Source: Elephas maximus indicus (lineage: Eukaryota > Chordata > Mammalia > Proboscidea > Elephantidae). From it: a stretch of DNA of 64,000 nt. Below are positions 44,012 through 55,600 of this stretch, piece by piece. The notes beneath the pieces are model-generated. The model was not told the DNA's origin. It did not search any database and saw nothing but the letters and a program-made list of their open reading frames with translations. The stretch lies in assembly GCF_024166365.1 (NCBI RefSeq), contig NC_064835.1, forward strand, positions 61,112,607 to 61,176,606, given 5' to 3'. A program made the translations under genes and the position numbers. Each line of letters starts with the position of its first letter. The stretch's first letter is position 1.

Positions 44012-47000
44012 TGTCTGCCAGTTCGTTGTGGTGACTTGAGTGTTACAGTGATGCTGGAAGCTATGTCACCAGTATTTCACATACCAGCAGGGTCACCCAT
44101 GGTGGACAGTTTTCAGCAGATTTTTTTTTCCACACTAAGGTAGGGTAGGAAGAAGGACCTGATGGTCTATTTCTGAAAAAAATTGACCAGTGAAAAACTA
44201 ATGAATAGCAACAGAACACTGTCTGGTATACTGCCAGAAAATGAGCCCCTCAGCTTGGAAGGCACTCAAAATACGACTGGAGAAGAAATGCTTTCCCAGA
44301 GTAGAGTCGACCCTAATGATGTGAATGGAGTAAAGCTTTCAGGACCTTCGTTTGCTGAGGTGACATGACTCACAATGAGAAGAAACAGCTGCAAACATCC
44401 ATTAATAACTGGAACATGGAATGTATCAAGTATGAATCTAGGAAGATTGGAAGTCATCAAAATTGAAATGGACCACATAAAGATTGATATCCTAGGCATT
44501 GATGAGCTGAAATGGACTGGTATTGGCCATTTGGAATCAGACAATCACAGGGTCTACTATGCCAGGAATCACAAATTGAGGAGGAATGGCATCGATTCAT
44601 AGTCAAAAAGAACATTTCAAGAACTATCCCGCAATACAATGCTGTCAGTTGATATAATATCGATACCCCTACAAGGAAGACCAGTTAATACGACTATTAT
44701 CCAAATTTACGCACCAACCACTACGGCCAAAGATGAGGAAATTGAATATTTTTACCAACTTCTGCAGTCTGAAATTGATTAAACATGCAATAATGATGCA
44801 ATGATAATTACTGGCGATTGAAATTGAAAGAAACGAAAAGATCGGTAGTTGGAAAACACGGCCTTGGTGATGGAAACAATGCTGGAGATTGCAAATACCT
44901 TTTTTTCAGCAATATAAACAGCCACTATACAAGTGGACCTCGCCAGATGGAATACACAGGAATTAAATCAACTACATCTGTGGATTGACACAGTGGCTGC
45001 AACAGTGAGCTCAAGCATAACAACAATTGTAAGGATGGCTCAGGACCGGGCAGTGTTTAGTTCTGTTGTGCATAGGGTTGCTATGAGTCGGAACCATGAG
45101 TATATTCCACCTGAATTTAGAGACCATCTTAAGAATAGATTTGACAGGTTGAACACTAATGACCGAAGATCAGACAAGTTGTGGAATGACATCAAGGACA
45201 TCATAGCTGAAGAAAGCAAAAGGCCATTAAAAAGATAGGAAAGAAAGAAAAAGACCAAAATGGATGTCAGAAGGGACTCTAAAACTTGCTCTTGAATGTA
45301 AAGTAGCTAAAACGAACAGAAGAAATTATGAAGTAAAAGAGCTGAACAGAAGATTTCAAAGGGTGGATTGAGAAAACAAAGTATTACAATAAAATGGGCA
45401 AAGACCTGGAGTTAGAAAACCAAATGGGAAGAACATGCTCAGCGTTTCTCAAGCTGAAAGCACTGAAGGAAAAGTTCAAGCCTCAGGTTGCAATATTCAA
45501 AGATTCTATGGGCAAAATATTGAACGACACAGGAAGCATCAAAAGAGGATGGAAGAACACACAGAGTCACTGTACCAAAAAGAACTGGTCGATGTTCAAC
45601 CCTTTCAGGAGGTAGCATATGATCAAGAACCAATGGTACTGAAGGAAGAAGTCCAAGCTGCACTGAAGGCATTGGCGAAAAACAATGCTCCAGGAATTGA
45701 TTCAATACCAGTTGAGATGTTTCAACAAATGGAGGCAGCACCAGAGTGCTTACTAGTCTGCCAAGAAATTTGGCCAACCAACTGGAAGACATCCATATTT
45801 GTGCCTATTTCAAAAAAAGGTGACCCAACAGTGTGGAAATTAATGTACATTAACATCACACACAAGGAAAATTTTGCTGAAGATTGTTCAAAAGCAGTTG
45901 CAGCAGTACATCAACAGGAAACTGCCAGAATTTCAAGCCGGATTCAGAAGAGGATGTGGAACAAGGGATATCATTGCTATGTCAGATGGATACTAACTGA
46001 AAGCAAAGAATGCCAGAAAGATATTTACCTGTGTTTTAGTGACTATGCAAAGGCATTCAACTGTGTAGATCATAACAAATTATGGATAACATTATAAAGA
46101 ATGGGAATTCCAGAACACGTAACTGTGCTCACGAAGAACCTGTACATAGACCAAGAGGCAGTTATTTGAGCGGAACAAGGGGATACTGTATGGTTTAAAG
46201 TTAGGAAAGGTGTGCATCAGGGTTGTATCCTTTCACCATACTTAATCTGTATGCTGAGCAAATAATCTGAGATATCCGCCTATATGAAGAAGAATGCAGT
46301 GTCAGGATTAGAGGAAGACTCAAGAACAACTTGCAATATGCAGATGATACAACCTTGCTTGCTGGAAGTGAAGAGGACTTGAAACACTTACTGATAAAGA
46401 TCAAAGACATCACAGCCTTCGGTATGGATTGCATCTCAGCATAAAGAAAACCAAAATCCTCCCAACTGGAGCAATAAGCAACATCATGATAAAATGGAGA
46501 GAAGACTGAAGTTATCAAGAATTTCATTTTACTTGGATCCACAATCAACGCCCATGGAAGCGGCAGTCAAGAATTCAAACGACATATTGCATTGGGCAAA
46601 TCCGCTGCAAAAGACCCCTCTAAAGTGCTAAAAAGCAAAGATGTCACTTTGAAGACTAAGGGGTTCCTGACCCAAGCCATGGTGTCTTCAATTGCCTCAT
46701 TCGCATTCAAAAGCTCGACAAGCAATAAGAAAGACTGAAGAAGAACTGATGCATTGAATTACGGTGTGGGCGAAGAATACTGAATATACCATGGACTGCC
46801 AGAGAAACAAAGAAATCTGTCTTGGAAGAAGTACAACCAGAATCCTCCTTAGAAGCGAGAATGGCAACGCTTCCTCTCACGTACTTTGGACATGTTATCA
46901 GGAAGGACCAGTCCCTGGAGAATGACATCACACTTGGTAAAGTAGAGGGTCAGCAAAAAAGAGGAAGACCCTCAACGAGATGGATTGACACAGTGGCTGC

Positions 47001-47137
47001 AACAATGGGCTCAAGCATAACCATTGTGAGGATGGCATAAAAATTGTGAGGATGGCATAGGACCAGGCAATGTTTCAGTTCTGTGGTACTTGGGATCACT
47101 GAGTCAGAACCAACTTTACAGCACCTAACAACAACAA
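44012..47137 (+). mobile_element. Near full-length, defective RTE LINE (BovB-like)
   Basis: The most complete RTE in the window. From the 5' side it has a 5' UTR-like part (from about 44012) and an APE-type endonuclease start (44375-44602; T-W-N-V, then D-I-L-G-I-D-E-L-K-W). A foreign patch follows at 44981-45095. Then come the linker region (45098-45430), reverse transcriptase (45435-46097; N-N-A-P-G-I-D and Y-A-K-A-F-N-C-V-D-H-N-K-L) and the Y-A-D-D motif (about 46337-46348) in a shifted frame. The 3' tail ends 'gcacctaacaacaacaaca'. Multiple stops, frameshifts and a gap near 46210-46260 make it non-functional. Confidence 0.88.
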
Positions 47138-47139
47138 CA

Positions 47140-47282
47140 TTGGTATAGATAGTACTTTATTGTTTACACATTTTCTTATATAATCCTTGCAGCAACCCTG
47201 AGGTAGGTATTATTATCCCCACTTTACAGATGAGTAAACTGAAGTTCCTAGGTTAGATTACCTGCCAAAGATCACACACTTA
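47140..47282 (-). repeat. MIR SINE, minus
   Basis: 'tattattatccccactttac', 'agatgagtaaactgaag' and 'ccaaagatcacacact' are the MIR complement. Confidence 0.65.
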
Positions 47283-47502
47283 TCCCAAACCAAAGGGGAC
47301 TCTTTTGAGTAGTTCACAGGCTGCTGCAAGAAGTGGAGCTGAAAACTTCAACTGGGGAGGGCTGGTTTGTTCACGGGAGCCCAATGGGTGCCTCATCAGG
47401 GATGAATGAGGCACATTCACAGGCCAAGACTGGAACCGAGCAGAAGCCTGGAGCATCTGGGAGTTGTGAACCAGGAAGAGGCCCTCAAGTGTGGTAAGAG
47501 TT

Positions 47503-47709
47503 GACGTTGTTGCTAGTTGCCGTTGAGTAGATTCAGACTCACAGCGACCCCATGTGTACAGACTAGAACTTTTCCAAAGGGTTTTCAAGGCTGTGATCAT
47601 TCAGAGGCAGACTGCCACGCCTGTCTTCTGAGGTGCCTCTGGGCGGGTTCAAACTGCCAACGCTTCTGCTATTAGTTGGCTGCTTAACCATACGCACCAC
47701 CCAGGAACA
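47503..47709 (-). repeat. AfroSINE (diverged subtype)
   Basis: 'gttgctagttgccgttgagt', 'aagggttttcaaggctgtga', 'gcctgtcttctgaggtgcct' and 'accacccaggaaca'. Confidence 0.85.
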
Positions 47710-48117
47710 CTATCTTCAAATATGCACAGAGCCCAGCTTGCAGGAACTCCAGAAACAAGAGGTCACCCAGCGGCTCTAAGTCCAGGGGCCAGCCACAGGG
47801 CAGAGGCAGCGGGGCCAGGAAGAGCTGCTGCAGAATGTCACCATCTTGGCATGGCCAAAGCACAGTGACCTCAGGCAGTGGTCCTTGCCCTTGTCAGAGC
47901 CTTGAGGATCTCATGAAAACCATAAAACCTCCCCCCCAAAAAACACATACACACAATTACATACAACATTTTGTATACAATTTCAGGGAGTCCATGGACC
48001 CCAGGTGGAGCACTCCTACTTGAGGGCAAAGATGTTACCCTGAGTAAAGTCGCTGATACAAACCTGTCTCAGTGCTGCTTGTATTTCCTGTGACTGTTTC
48101 TCTTTTGTCTTCCCTGA
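47710..48117. other. Flank 3' of SEMA4F, nothing recognised
   Basis: Unique-looking sequence between a SINE and the presumed SEMA4F mRNA end. Confidence 0.3.
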
Positions 48118-49064
48118 ATATTTAGAATGTCGTGAAGTTTATTTTTAATGAGAGTCAAGGAAATGGGGTTCAGCCCAGACTAGCCAGAGGAAAAGCAGCT
48201 GTGGCATGGCAGTGGTGGCAGACAGGAGGCAAAAACCAAAGAGAAAGACGGGGTCACAGGTACCACTGCCCTTCCCACCCAGAAGGTCACTTCAAGAGGT
48301 TTTCAAATTTAGAGAAGGGTTGTGGGAGTCATTTGGGGAGGGGCAGTCATTTGTTTCCTTTTAGAAAGGAAAGCCATTCCCAAGCTGGCTACAGGGTCTA
48401 AGGTTCTGCAGGCAATGCCCCCGCTATGACCTTCCCCTTTCGGACCCCCCATAAATATGCCTAAGCGCTGGCCCGGTCATTTATGCACACGTGCCCAGGC
48501 CTCCTGTAAACAGCCATGTATTTACACATGCTCTTTCATGGAAGGAGAACTGGAATGGGGAGGTCTCAGGGCAGAGATTCCGTGTTGCAACATGGGGACC
48601 ATGCACCCCACACAGACAGTCAGCTAAACTGGGCTAATCAGCAAACCACCAGAGGACTCAGTGTCCGTTAGCCCCAACCACCTCCAAGGCTTCTCCTTCT
48701 GGCCAGGACCCAACCAGAAGCCGAAGTCCTAGCTGTGTCTTGTGCCCCATCCCCAAAACCAATGGGCCCAAGATAGGGGCCAGAGCTGAAGGGGACACAG
48801 GGGTTCAGAGGGCAAGGTTGGGAAAAGCCCAGATTAGCTGCAGAGCAGCACCTCTGACCTCTCATGGGAATCAGGAAATGAGGCAAAGGCCTGTCTTGGA
48901 CATTAGCCCGTCCAAGCCCAGAGAGGGCAGATACTGAAGTCCAAGTGATCACTCAGACTCAAAAAGAACTAGAGGCCCCTATGGTCTTCCAGGTCCAGCA
49001 ACCCCCACTTCTGTGGTCATGCCATTCCAGTGATCACCATGCACTAGTGGTCATTTACCCAGCT
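48118..49064 (-). other. SEMA4F: Presumed SEMA4F 3' UTR
   Basis: Sequence directly after the SEMA4F stop codon on the minus strand, free of recognised transposons. The end is set only by the AATAAA at 48143-48138, so the extent is an inference. Confidence 0.4.
48138..48143 (-). terminator. Candidate poly(A) signal AATAAA for SEMA4F
   Basis: TTTATT on the plus strand reads AATAAA on the minus strand, about 920 nt beyond the stop codon. No strong G/T-rich element follows, so an alternative site further left is possible. Confidence 0.35.
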
Positions 49065-49675
49065 CTAGATGGATGTTTCATCACACGTGGCTAGAGGAGC
49101 CCCAGTTAGCCGAATGTGGGCTGGGCTCGGGCAAGGATCAAGCAGGAAGGGTGGAGGAAAGCCACCAAAGCCACTTGCCCTCTTGGCCAGGGCCAGGGGC
49201 AGCCGCTCATCTTCAGGAGAGGGGGAGGGAGGGTCCTGGCTGTAGCTCGTGGTCCCAGACGCTGGGGCCCCCAGGTCCAAGCCCACCTTGTCTCGTGCCA
49301 GGAGTTCCCTCTGCCGCCGTCGCTGCTGATGCCGACCGACCAAGAGGAGAGTCAGGGATGCTGCAAGAACCCCCAGGAAGAAGCCAGCCACCCCAGCCCC
49401 CACTGTGTGGGCCCGGCTTGGAGGGGCCCGCCGGCTACCCCACACCAAGCTGTAAGCGGCTACTACTCGCACTGCCCCACCCTCCTGACATTCACAGGCG
49501 TAGGCGCCCAAGGCCCCTGGGGTCACCACCACCTCCAGCCCATCCCGCCGGGGGGTGAATGCCGTCCCTCCACCAGGCTGGTGCCATACACAGGATGCCC
49601 ACGCTGAGCTTGGGGAACATGGCAAGACCACGTGTGCAGCTGCTGCCACAGGCACTTCAAACACTACTGGGTGTT
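49065..49675 (-). CDS. SEMA4F: SEMA4F last coding exon (Ig, membrane span, cytoplasmic tail)
   Basis: Acceptor 'gtctcctcacag' at 49676-49687. The exon starts at 49675; the open frame further right is intron. Starts H-P-V-V-F-E-V-P-V. The Ig domain has L-P-C-S and A-Y-A-C with W-A-S-C-V-W-H between. The span covers V-G-A-G-V-A-G-F-F-L-G-V-L-A-A-S-L-T-L-L. A basic H-Q-Q-R-R-R-Q-R follows. The tail has S-Y-S-Q-D-P-P-S-P-S-P-E-D-E-R-L and ends C-D-E-T-S-I, stop TAG at 49065-49067. Confidence 0.95.
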
Positions 49676-52600
49676 CTGTGAGGAGACAGCAAAGGCACAA
49701 GAGGTGGTGAGGACACAGGCTGGGGGTGTGAGGAGGAGAAATATGGGGTGGTATTGGATATGAGAAGGGGCCATAGTGACACAGCCAAAAAGAGGATTCC
49801 CAATGAGGGTTAGATCCTGGGTCATCAGCTGCCATGCCTCCTAGGATCTAAGTTTTAAAGTGGGTCCAGAGTAGACAACTTTCTAGCCCTTTTCACCCAT
49901 TCCACCCACACTTCCCTAAACCATACAGACCTCCAGGCTCCTTGGGACACAAAGAAGAGACGTCTGCTGACTCCATGCCTTGCACCAGCCTATAAAGAGA
50001 GTACTTGGTAAATCCAGCGTCAACATTTCCTCCATCCTCAGTGTCACTGAACATGCACTGATTACATCCCCCATCATCTCAGAAATCACTCCTAGAAGTA
50101 CTGGCCAACATTCTCCTCATCGCTAAACTTTTCCCCAGTCAAAACTTAGTCACCTCTTATACCCCTCGTGACATTTGCCTTGCCAAATTCTGTACATATT
50201 TCTAGCAGCCCACAGTTAACTAAACTTGCACTAGGTCTGTTAGGTAGGAGTGTGCTTTTAAAGAAAGATGAGAGCTTTCCAAGAAATGTAGGTGGTTGTC
50301 CACCACCACAAGATTTCTATGGAAAAAAATATATTAAAATGGCATTTCTTTTTTTTTTTTTTTCCTGTTATTTAAGAAAAAGAGAGAACTTCTTTTCTAT
50401 AAAAGCTAATGAAAATTCTAGAGAGAACAAGATGATCTCCATAGATGAAACTACATGGGGACTCTCTCACTTCAATACTGTTGATATACATTGGTCTCTA
50501 ATGGATCTGTTTCAAACACAACATAATCCTCATACTTCCAGAATTTGGGTGGATTGTATCTGACAGAGGGATAGCAAGACAGACTGCTTGTTGAGGAACA
50601 CCCTGGCACCACTCTCAGTAGGGTGAGCCTTCTGATGCCTCTACTAAGGCTGCCAGTAAAGAAGGTTGGTCTGAACACATGAACATCTTGACTGAAGATA
50701 AACCTAGCTTGAGGGTGAACTCCTTCAAGTTATTGAGCCCTCTGAAATGAGTCCTGAGGCTGGTATAAATGGATGGAACTCTATTGGGTAAAACCAAGGC
50801 AGACTGGTCCAGCTGAGCTTAGGGAACATGACAACACCACATGTAGCCACAGGAACTTCAAAGTCCAAGTATATTTTTCTCTCTTGTCTGAATTGAGGTA
50901 TGAAGGATGGAGTGTACTGAAGTACCAATTCAGGCCACTGGCGCACACACATCCCTCACGTATATATGTTAAGGGTACTCGTGAAGCTTAAGAACATAGG
51001 CTGCCCTAGCCCAATGAAATTCTTATTTTAATGAATATTAAAACAATAAAGGAAACAACAGATCACCTGATTTTGTCCTAGACATTTAAAATTCTCCCAA
51101 GAGAAACTAGAAGACCAGGTCAGAGTTCTTAATCAAAAATGTGAAGCCGGCCAAACCTGCCATCCAACAGCTACTTTATATCCCCAACTGGTGGAAAGTT
51201 AAAAAAAGAGTCTGAGCAAGAGACGGCACAAAATCTTTCACTTATAATTCAAAATGAATGTCAGAAAGACAAAATCGAAATTTACGTTGTATTCTATGTG
51301 TCAGTTATCATATTAAACACTTTCACTGTTTTAACATGTATGAATTAATGTGTTAAATCAGTGGGTCTCACTTGGCTGCATATTAAAATCACTTGGAAAG
51401 TTTTTTTTTAAAAATCTGTGATGCCCATGCTACATTCCAGACTAATTACATCTGGGATGTGGGACCAAGGCAGCAGAGCCACAGCCCTAAGCCTTTGAAA
51501 TTCCTACATCTAAGAGGCATTAGCAGGTGGACAGATCCAGGCCCAATCCACAAAGGGTCTGATAATTAGCTCAGATGAGGCCAAGCCAGCAGACAGACAC
51601 ACTGACAATGTAGAGTCAATGTACAATAAGCCAAACATCATAACAGTTCAGAGACAATATTCAGAAAGACATATGGGTAGCATACAGAGGACAGAGCTAA
51701 TAGATGAAAAGCAGATCGCATCAATGAACAGGGAGAATCAATGATACAGAAACAACAGGTTAAAAACACTCCTGTATCAGAGACAAAAGACCAGGGAAAT
51801 CACAGTCAAAGAAATACAAATGACCATTAAATTAAAAAAAAAAAAAAAAAATTTAGCCTGCCCAATAATCAGGAAAATAAAATTAAAATAACATGGAGAT
51901 TCTAGTTTTACCTGTAAGACTGAGAAAGATGAAAAGGAATCATCCCCATTTTGTCAAAGATGGGGGGAAATGGGTATTTCCTGACGTAATTTTATAAATC
52001 CCAGAATAGTATGAAAAATTGGGCTTGATGGGATGATGGGTCAAAAGTATAAAGAGAATGTCATACAATAGGAGGGAGAAGGGTGTGGGAAAGTACCTCA
52101 ATACATCCGATGCTGCCAGGAAACCAGTCTTAATTCAACCTATTTTCTACTAACCCAGATTACAATGGATCTTCTTAGTGTGAAAATACTCCTCAACTCC
52201 CTTCCTTTACTGTGAGGACTAAGAAGGAGTTGCCTGGGATTGTCTCAATAGTGTAGGGTCACTTGTACAAATAGCAAAACCCTCACTGGGCAGCCTGAGC
52301 CTGTCTAGAGAGCCTGAGTCCCTCCTGAATGGAGTTCATTACTGACTTCCTGACATCCATCTTTACCCACCCATCCATCCTCAAGAATCCCTCTTGGAAA
52401 AGGGGGAAAGCTAAGAATGGGCTCCTATACTCTTCTGCCCAACTCTTAAAAAGGAAATCGTTTTGGTAAGGTCTCTAGAAAATAACCTATTTTTAATCAG
52501 GGGCATGATACAATCTGAATGTCTTGTGGTAGGTACCAAAATGAACAAAGGGTGATGAGTTAGATTACTTGAGTAGTCTAGGTAAAGAAGTGATGAGGCT

Positions 52601-55600
52601 TGGACTAGGATGGTGGCAGAGTAGAGAAGAGAAGAGGATATGTTTTGGAGCTAGAATCAAGGTAAGTTGCAATACAATGTGGCTGATTTCTGGTTGGATT
52701 ACTGGATGAATGGAGGTTCCTTTATTGAGGAAAACTGGAGGAGGCGTTTATGAAACAATAGTGCATACTTAGACTTGTTAAGTATCCAAGTAGGTAGTTG
52801 GATAGAGAATTCTGTAGTTCAGTAAGAGATACTTTTGCAGTTGTCATCAGCACTCAAATTGTATTGAAAGTGGGAATGGAATTACCTAGAGAGAATGTGG
52901 AAATGTAAAGGGGGTCCAGGACTGAACCTTGAGGAACATCAGCACACATGAGTTGATGGAAAAGGAATCAGTAAGGGAGACAGGCTAGTGAGGTAGGGAG
53001 GAAAACCAGGAGAATGAAGAGTCATAGAAAGCAAGAAGAAAGAGTACTTCAAGGAAGGAAGTCATGGTCAGCTGTGAAAATCTTCTGAGAGTTCTTGTAA
53101 GAAGAAACCTGAGAAGTGTCCACTAGAGTTGGCAAGAGGGAGGTCAATCACACGGTCAGAGCAGATCTAGCAGAGAGGCAAGGGTATTGATGAAGTGGCA
53201 CAAGACGGACAGACAGATGAGTTAGTATGGACCAACATGCAGACACAAAAGTGACACAGACACTAACAGGAAGAAAAACACACACAGAGATAGGGCAGCA
53301 TCAACAGATGGATGAGACCCAAACACAAATCTATGGATGGAGCAGAGCCCCAGGACAGCAGGCAAGAGACCAATGTGGGTACACTCACCCTCCATGCTCC
53401 CCGGTATGGGGCACGCAAGCCCCCAGCCGGAAGCTCCAGGCACAGACAGGGTCTTGGGCCAGGATGCACTCTGAGCAGCTCTGGAGACGGCCACAGTTGG
53501 TTGTATTCACTTGTGTCACCTCAGTACGTGAGCCAACCAGGAGCCAGCCCTAGAGAAAGGGAGTGGGTAAAGGGAATATACTGGATCTCCCAGACCTAAG
53601 GGTCACAAACTACCTCTGGACTCAGGTGTCTCCCAGGCCCCCAAAATCTACAACTCACTTGGTACAATTTCATGTTCTCAATTGGCTGTGGCTCTGAGAA
53701 TAAGGCTAGATCCTCGAGGACGCTGAGCTGGGCCCCAATCTGCACTGCTCGGTGGAGATGTCCATCCTCTAGAAGGCAGGGACATAATGACATCACTGCA
53801 CCTGTGCCCAGGATGCTGACGCCCAGCTAGATTACATCTGCACTGGGTGGGCAACGGCTGGACAATTAAATATACCTGTCCCCAGGTAGAGCACATCATA
53901 GTCTTTCCCTGAGAGGCTGGTCACCCTGTGGGCCACAACTCTGAGATAGACTGTATCTGTAGTGACCAGCAGCGGATGGCCAGCAGCTGGAAACACTGGC
54001 CTGTCCATGAGTGGGTGGTCCCGGATGAAGGTGAGTACACGGTCAGGTAGGGAGAGAGACGAGCCAAACTGCTGGAGCTTCATGTTGTTGGCGATGCACT
54101 AGAGGGAACACAGGGGTGGGTAACAAAGCTTTCCAGGGGCCAGAAAGTGTCAGTGATGGTTGGGTGGGCTCCTGCACTCATGGTAGCTCTTTATTTCAGG
54201 CCTGGGGATAAAGAGCTGGTCCAGCGCCCTCACCTCTCCAGGTCTGGGCTGGGGCACATCATTGTCCAGGACAGGCAGTCCCCTGTTGCAGTCATGTTTC
54301 AGCTCTCTGAAGGGTCCGTTCAGCACTGTCCGAATGTCTTGTGGTCGGAAGGCACAGACAGCAGAGATGGCAGCTCCCTCCCTGGAAGAGTTACAGGTTG
54401 GAGCCAGATATTCGAAGGGAGCTAGGGGAAAACAACTCATCCCTTGTCAGCTGAGATGACCCATGAGACATCCACAAGGAGCCTTGCCATTGTGGAGGGG
54501 ACGGTCCTCCCTCTCTGGAGGAACAGCCCTGACATTGCGCCAATCCCACACACCTCCCACCCCATAAAGCTCCTCTACACCAGGACGCCCTCACCACTGG
54601 GAGGAAAAGATGCCATAAAAGGTGGGGGTCCTTGCTCCATGCTCAGGTCGAAGGATGGCCATGTCCTGCAAGACACTGGAAGCCCGGCCATGCTCAGACC
54701 CTGGACACAGCAGGTCAGCCTTGAGAAACGTTGTCCACCTCTGTTGGAGGGTCTTCCGACCCCCAAGGTCCCCCTGGAGTGAAAAGTACATGGAAGTTCT
54801 CTTTAGAAGACCAACATTGTGGGAGGAGCGAGGAGATGAACACAAGTTTCCTCTCTGACTTCAGGACAGACAGATAGGGAGAAAGATATACAGAAATGCA
54901 AGAAGAGAGATACAGAGTAACCTGGAAGATAATGAGATACAGGGCTTCAATATGAAGGTGGGAGGGTCACGATAAAAGAGACAGTGACTAAGTTAATTGT
55001 GTGCTTATGGAGTGCTGTGCTGCGTGCTTTACACAAGTTACCTCACTTAGTCCTCAGAACAACCCTGTAGATAGGCATAATTAGTATCTTCATTTTATAG
55101 ACGAGGTTCAAAGATGTCAAAGAACCTGCCCAGAGTCACACAGGCAGTACGTGGTGAAGCAGGGACTTGAACCAGGTCTGTCTGTCACCAGTTCCTGCCT
55201 GTAACCTTTACACTAGGCCACCTCCTGGTGACAGTGTGTCACGAGGGTAATTATGGGAGTCAAAGGGGCCAGAGCCCCTCCACGCACTCCTCAAGCTCCC
55301 ATAAAAGCAGCCGCTGCAGAGAAGCAGAGGAGACAGACGGGAGACACAAAGACAGGGGCCAGAGAGGAAAAGACAGGAGGACAGTCAGAGCAGGAGCCGA
55401 CAGACAGTTGGGATCAGGGTCTCACCGCACACACGCGGGCCACCCGCGGGACCTTAATGCGCTCGTATGAGTCAAACGCCCGGGAAGACTCCGTAAAGAA
55501 GAAGTAGATTTCGTCGTCTCCATCTTCATCCCCCCACTCGGCTGGGCTCAAGGCCATGGCTGCGACAAAGGCTGGGGCTGGGGAGACCGGCGGCCTCAGA

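Larger units (their letters stand above)
49990..53388 (-). other. Large SEMA4F intron (PSI exon to linker exon)
   Basis: 3.4 kb without AfroSINEs. It holds an Ig-exon fossil (50809-50862), a MER5A-like fragment (51350-51480) and L1-like sequence after an A-run (about 51835-52080). The 52.3-53.2 kb part is not assigned. Confidence 0.7.

Noticed and set aside
45435..46097. 220-codon plus-strand open frame
   Set aside because: It is real reverse-transcriptase sequence, but a decayed part of the RTE element with frame changes on both sides. It is not a host gene.
49676..49835. N-terminal extension of the 256-codon open frame over the last SEMA4F exon
   Set aside because: A consensus acceptor at 49676 and exact phase fit with the 59-nt exon at 49931-49989 show this part is intron that happens to stay open.
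50615..50952. Whole region around the Ig fossil as an alternative SEMA4F exon
   Set aside because: F-E-V-P-V is followed by loss of the key Ig Cys and Trp pattern. The frame changes and no good acceptor/donor pair encloses it.
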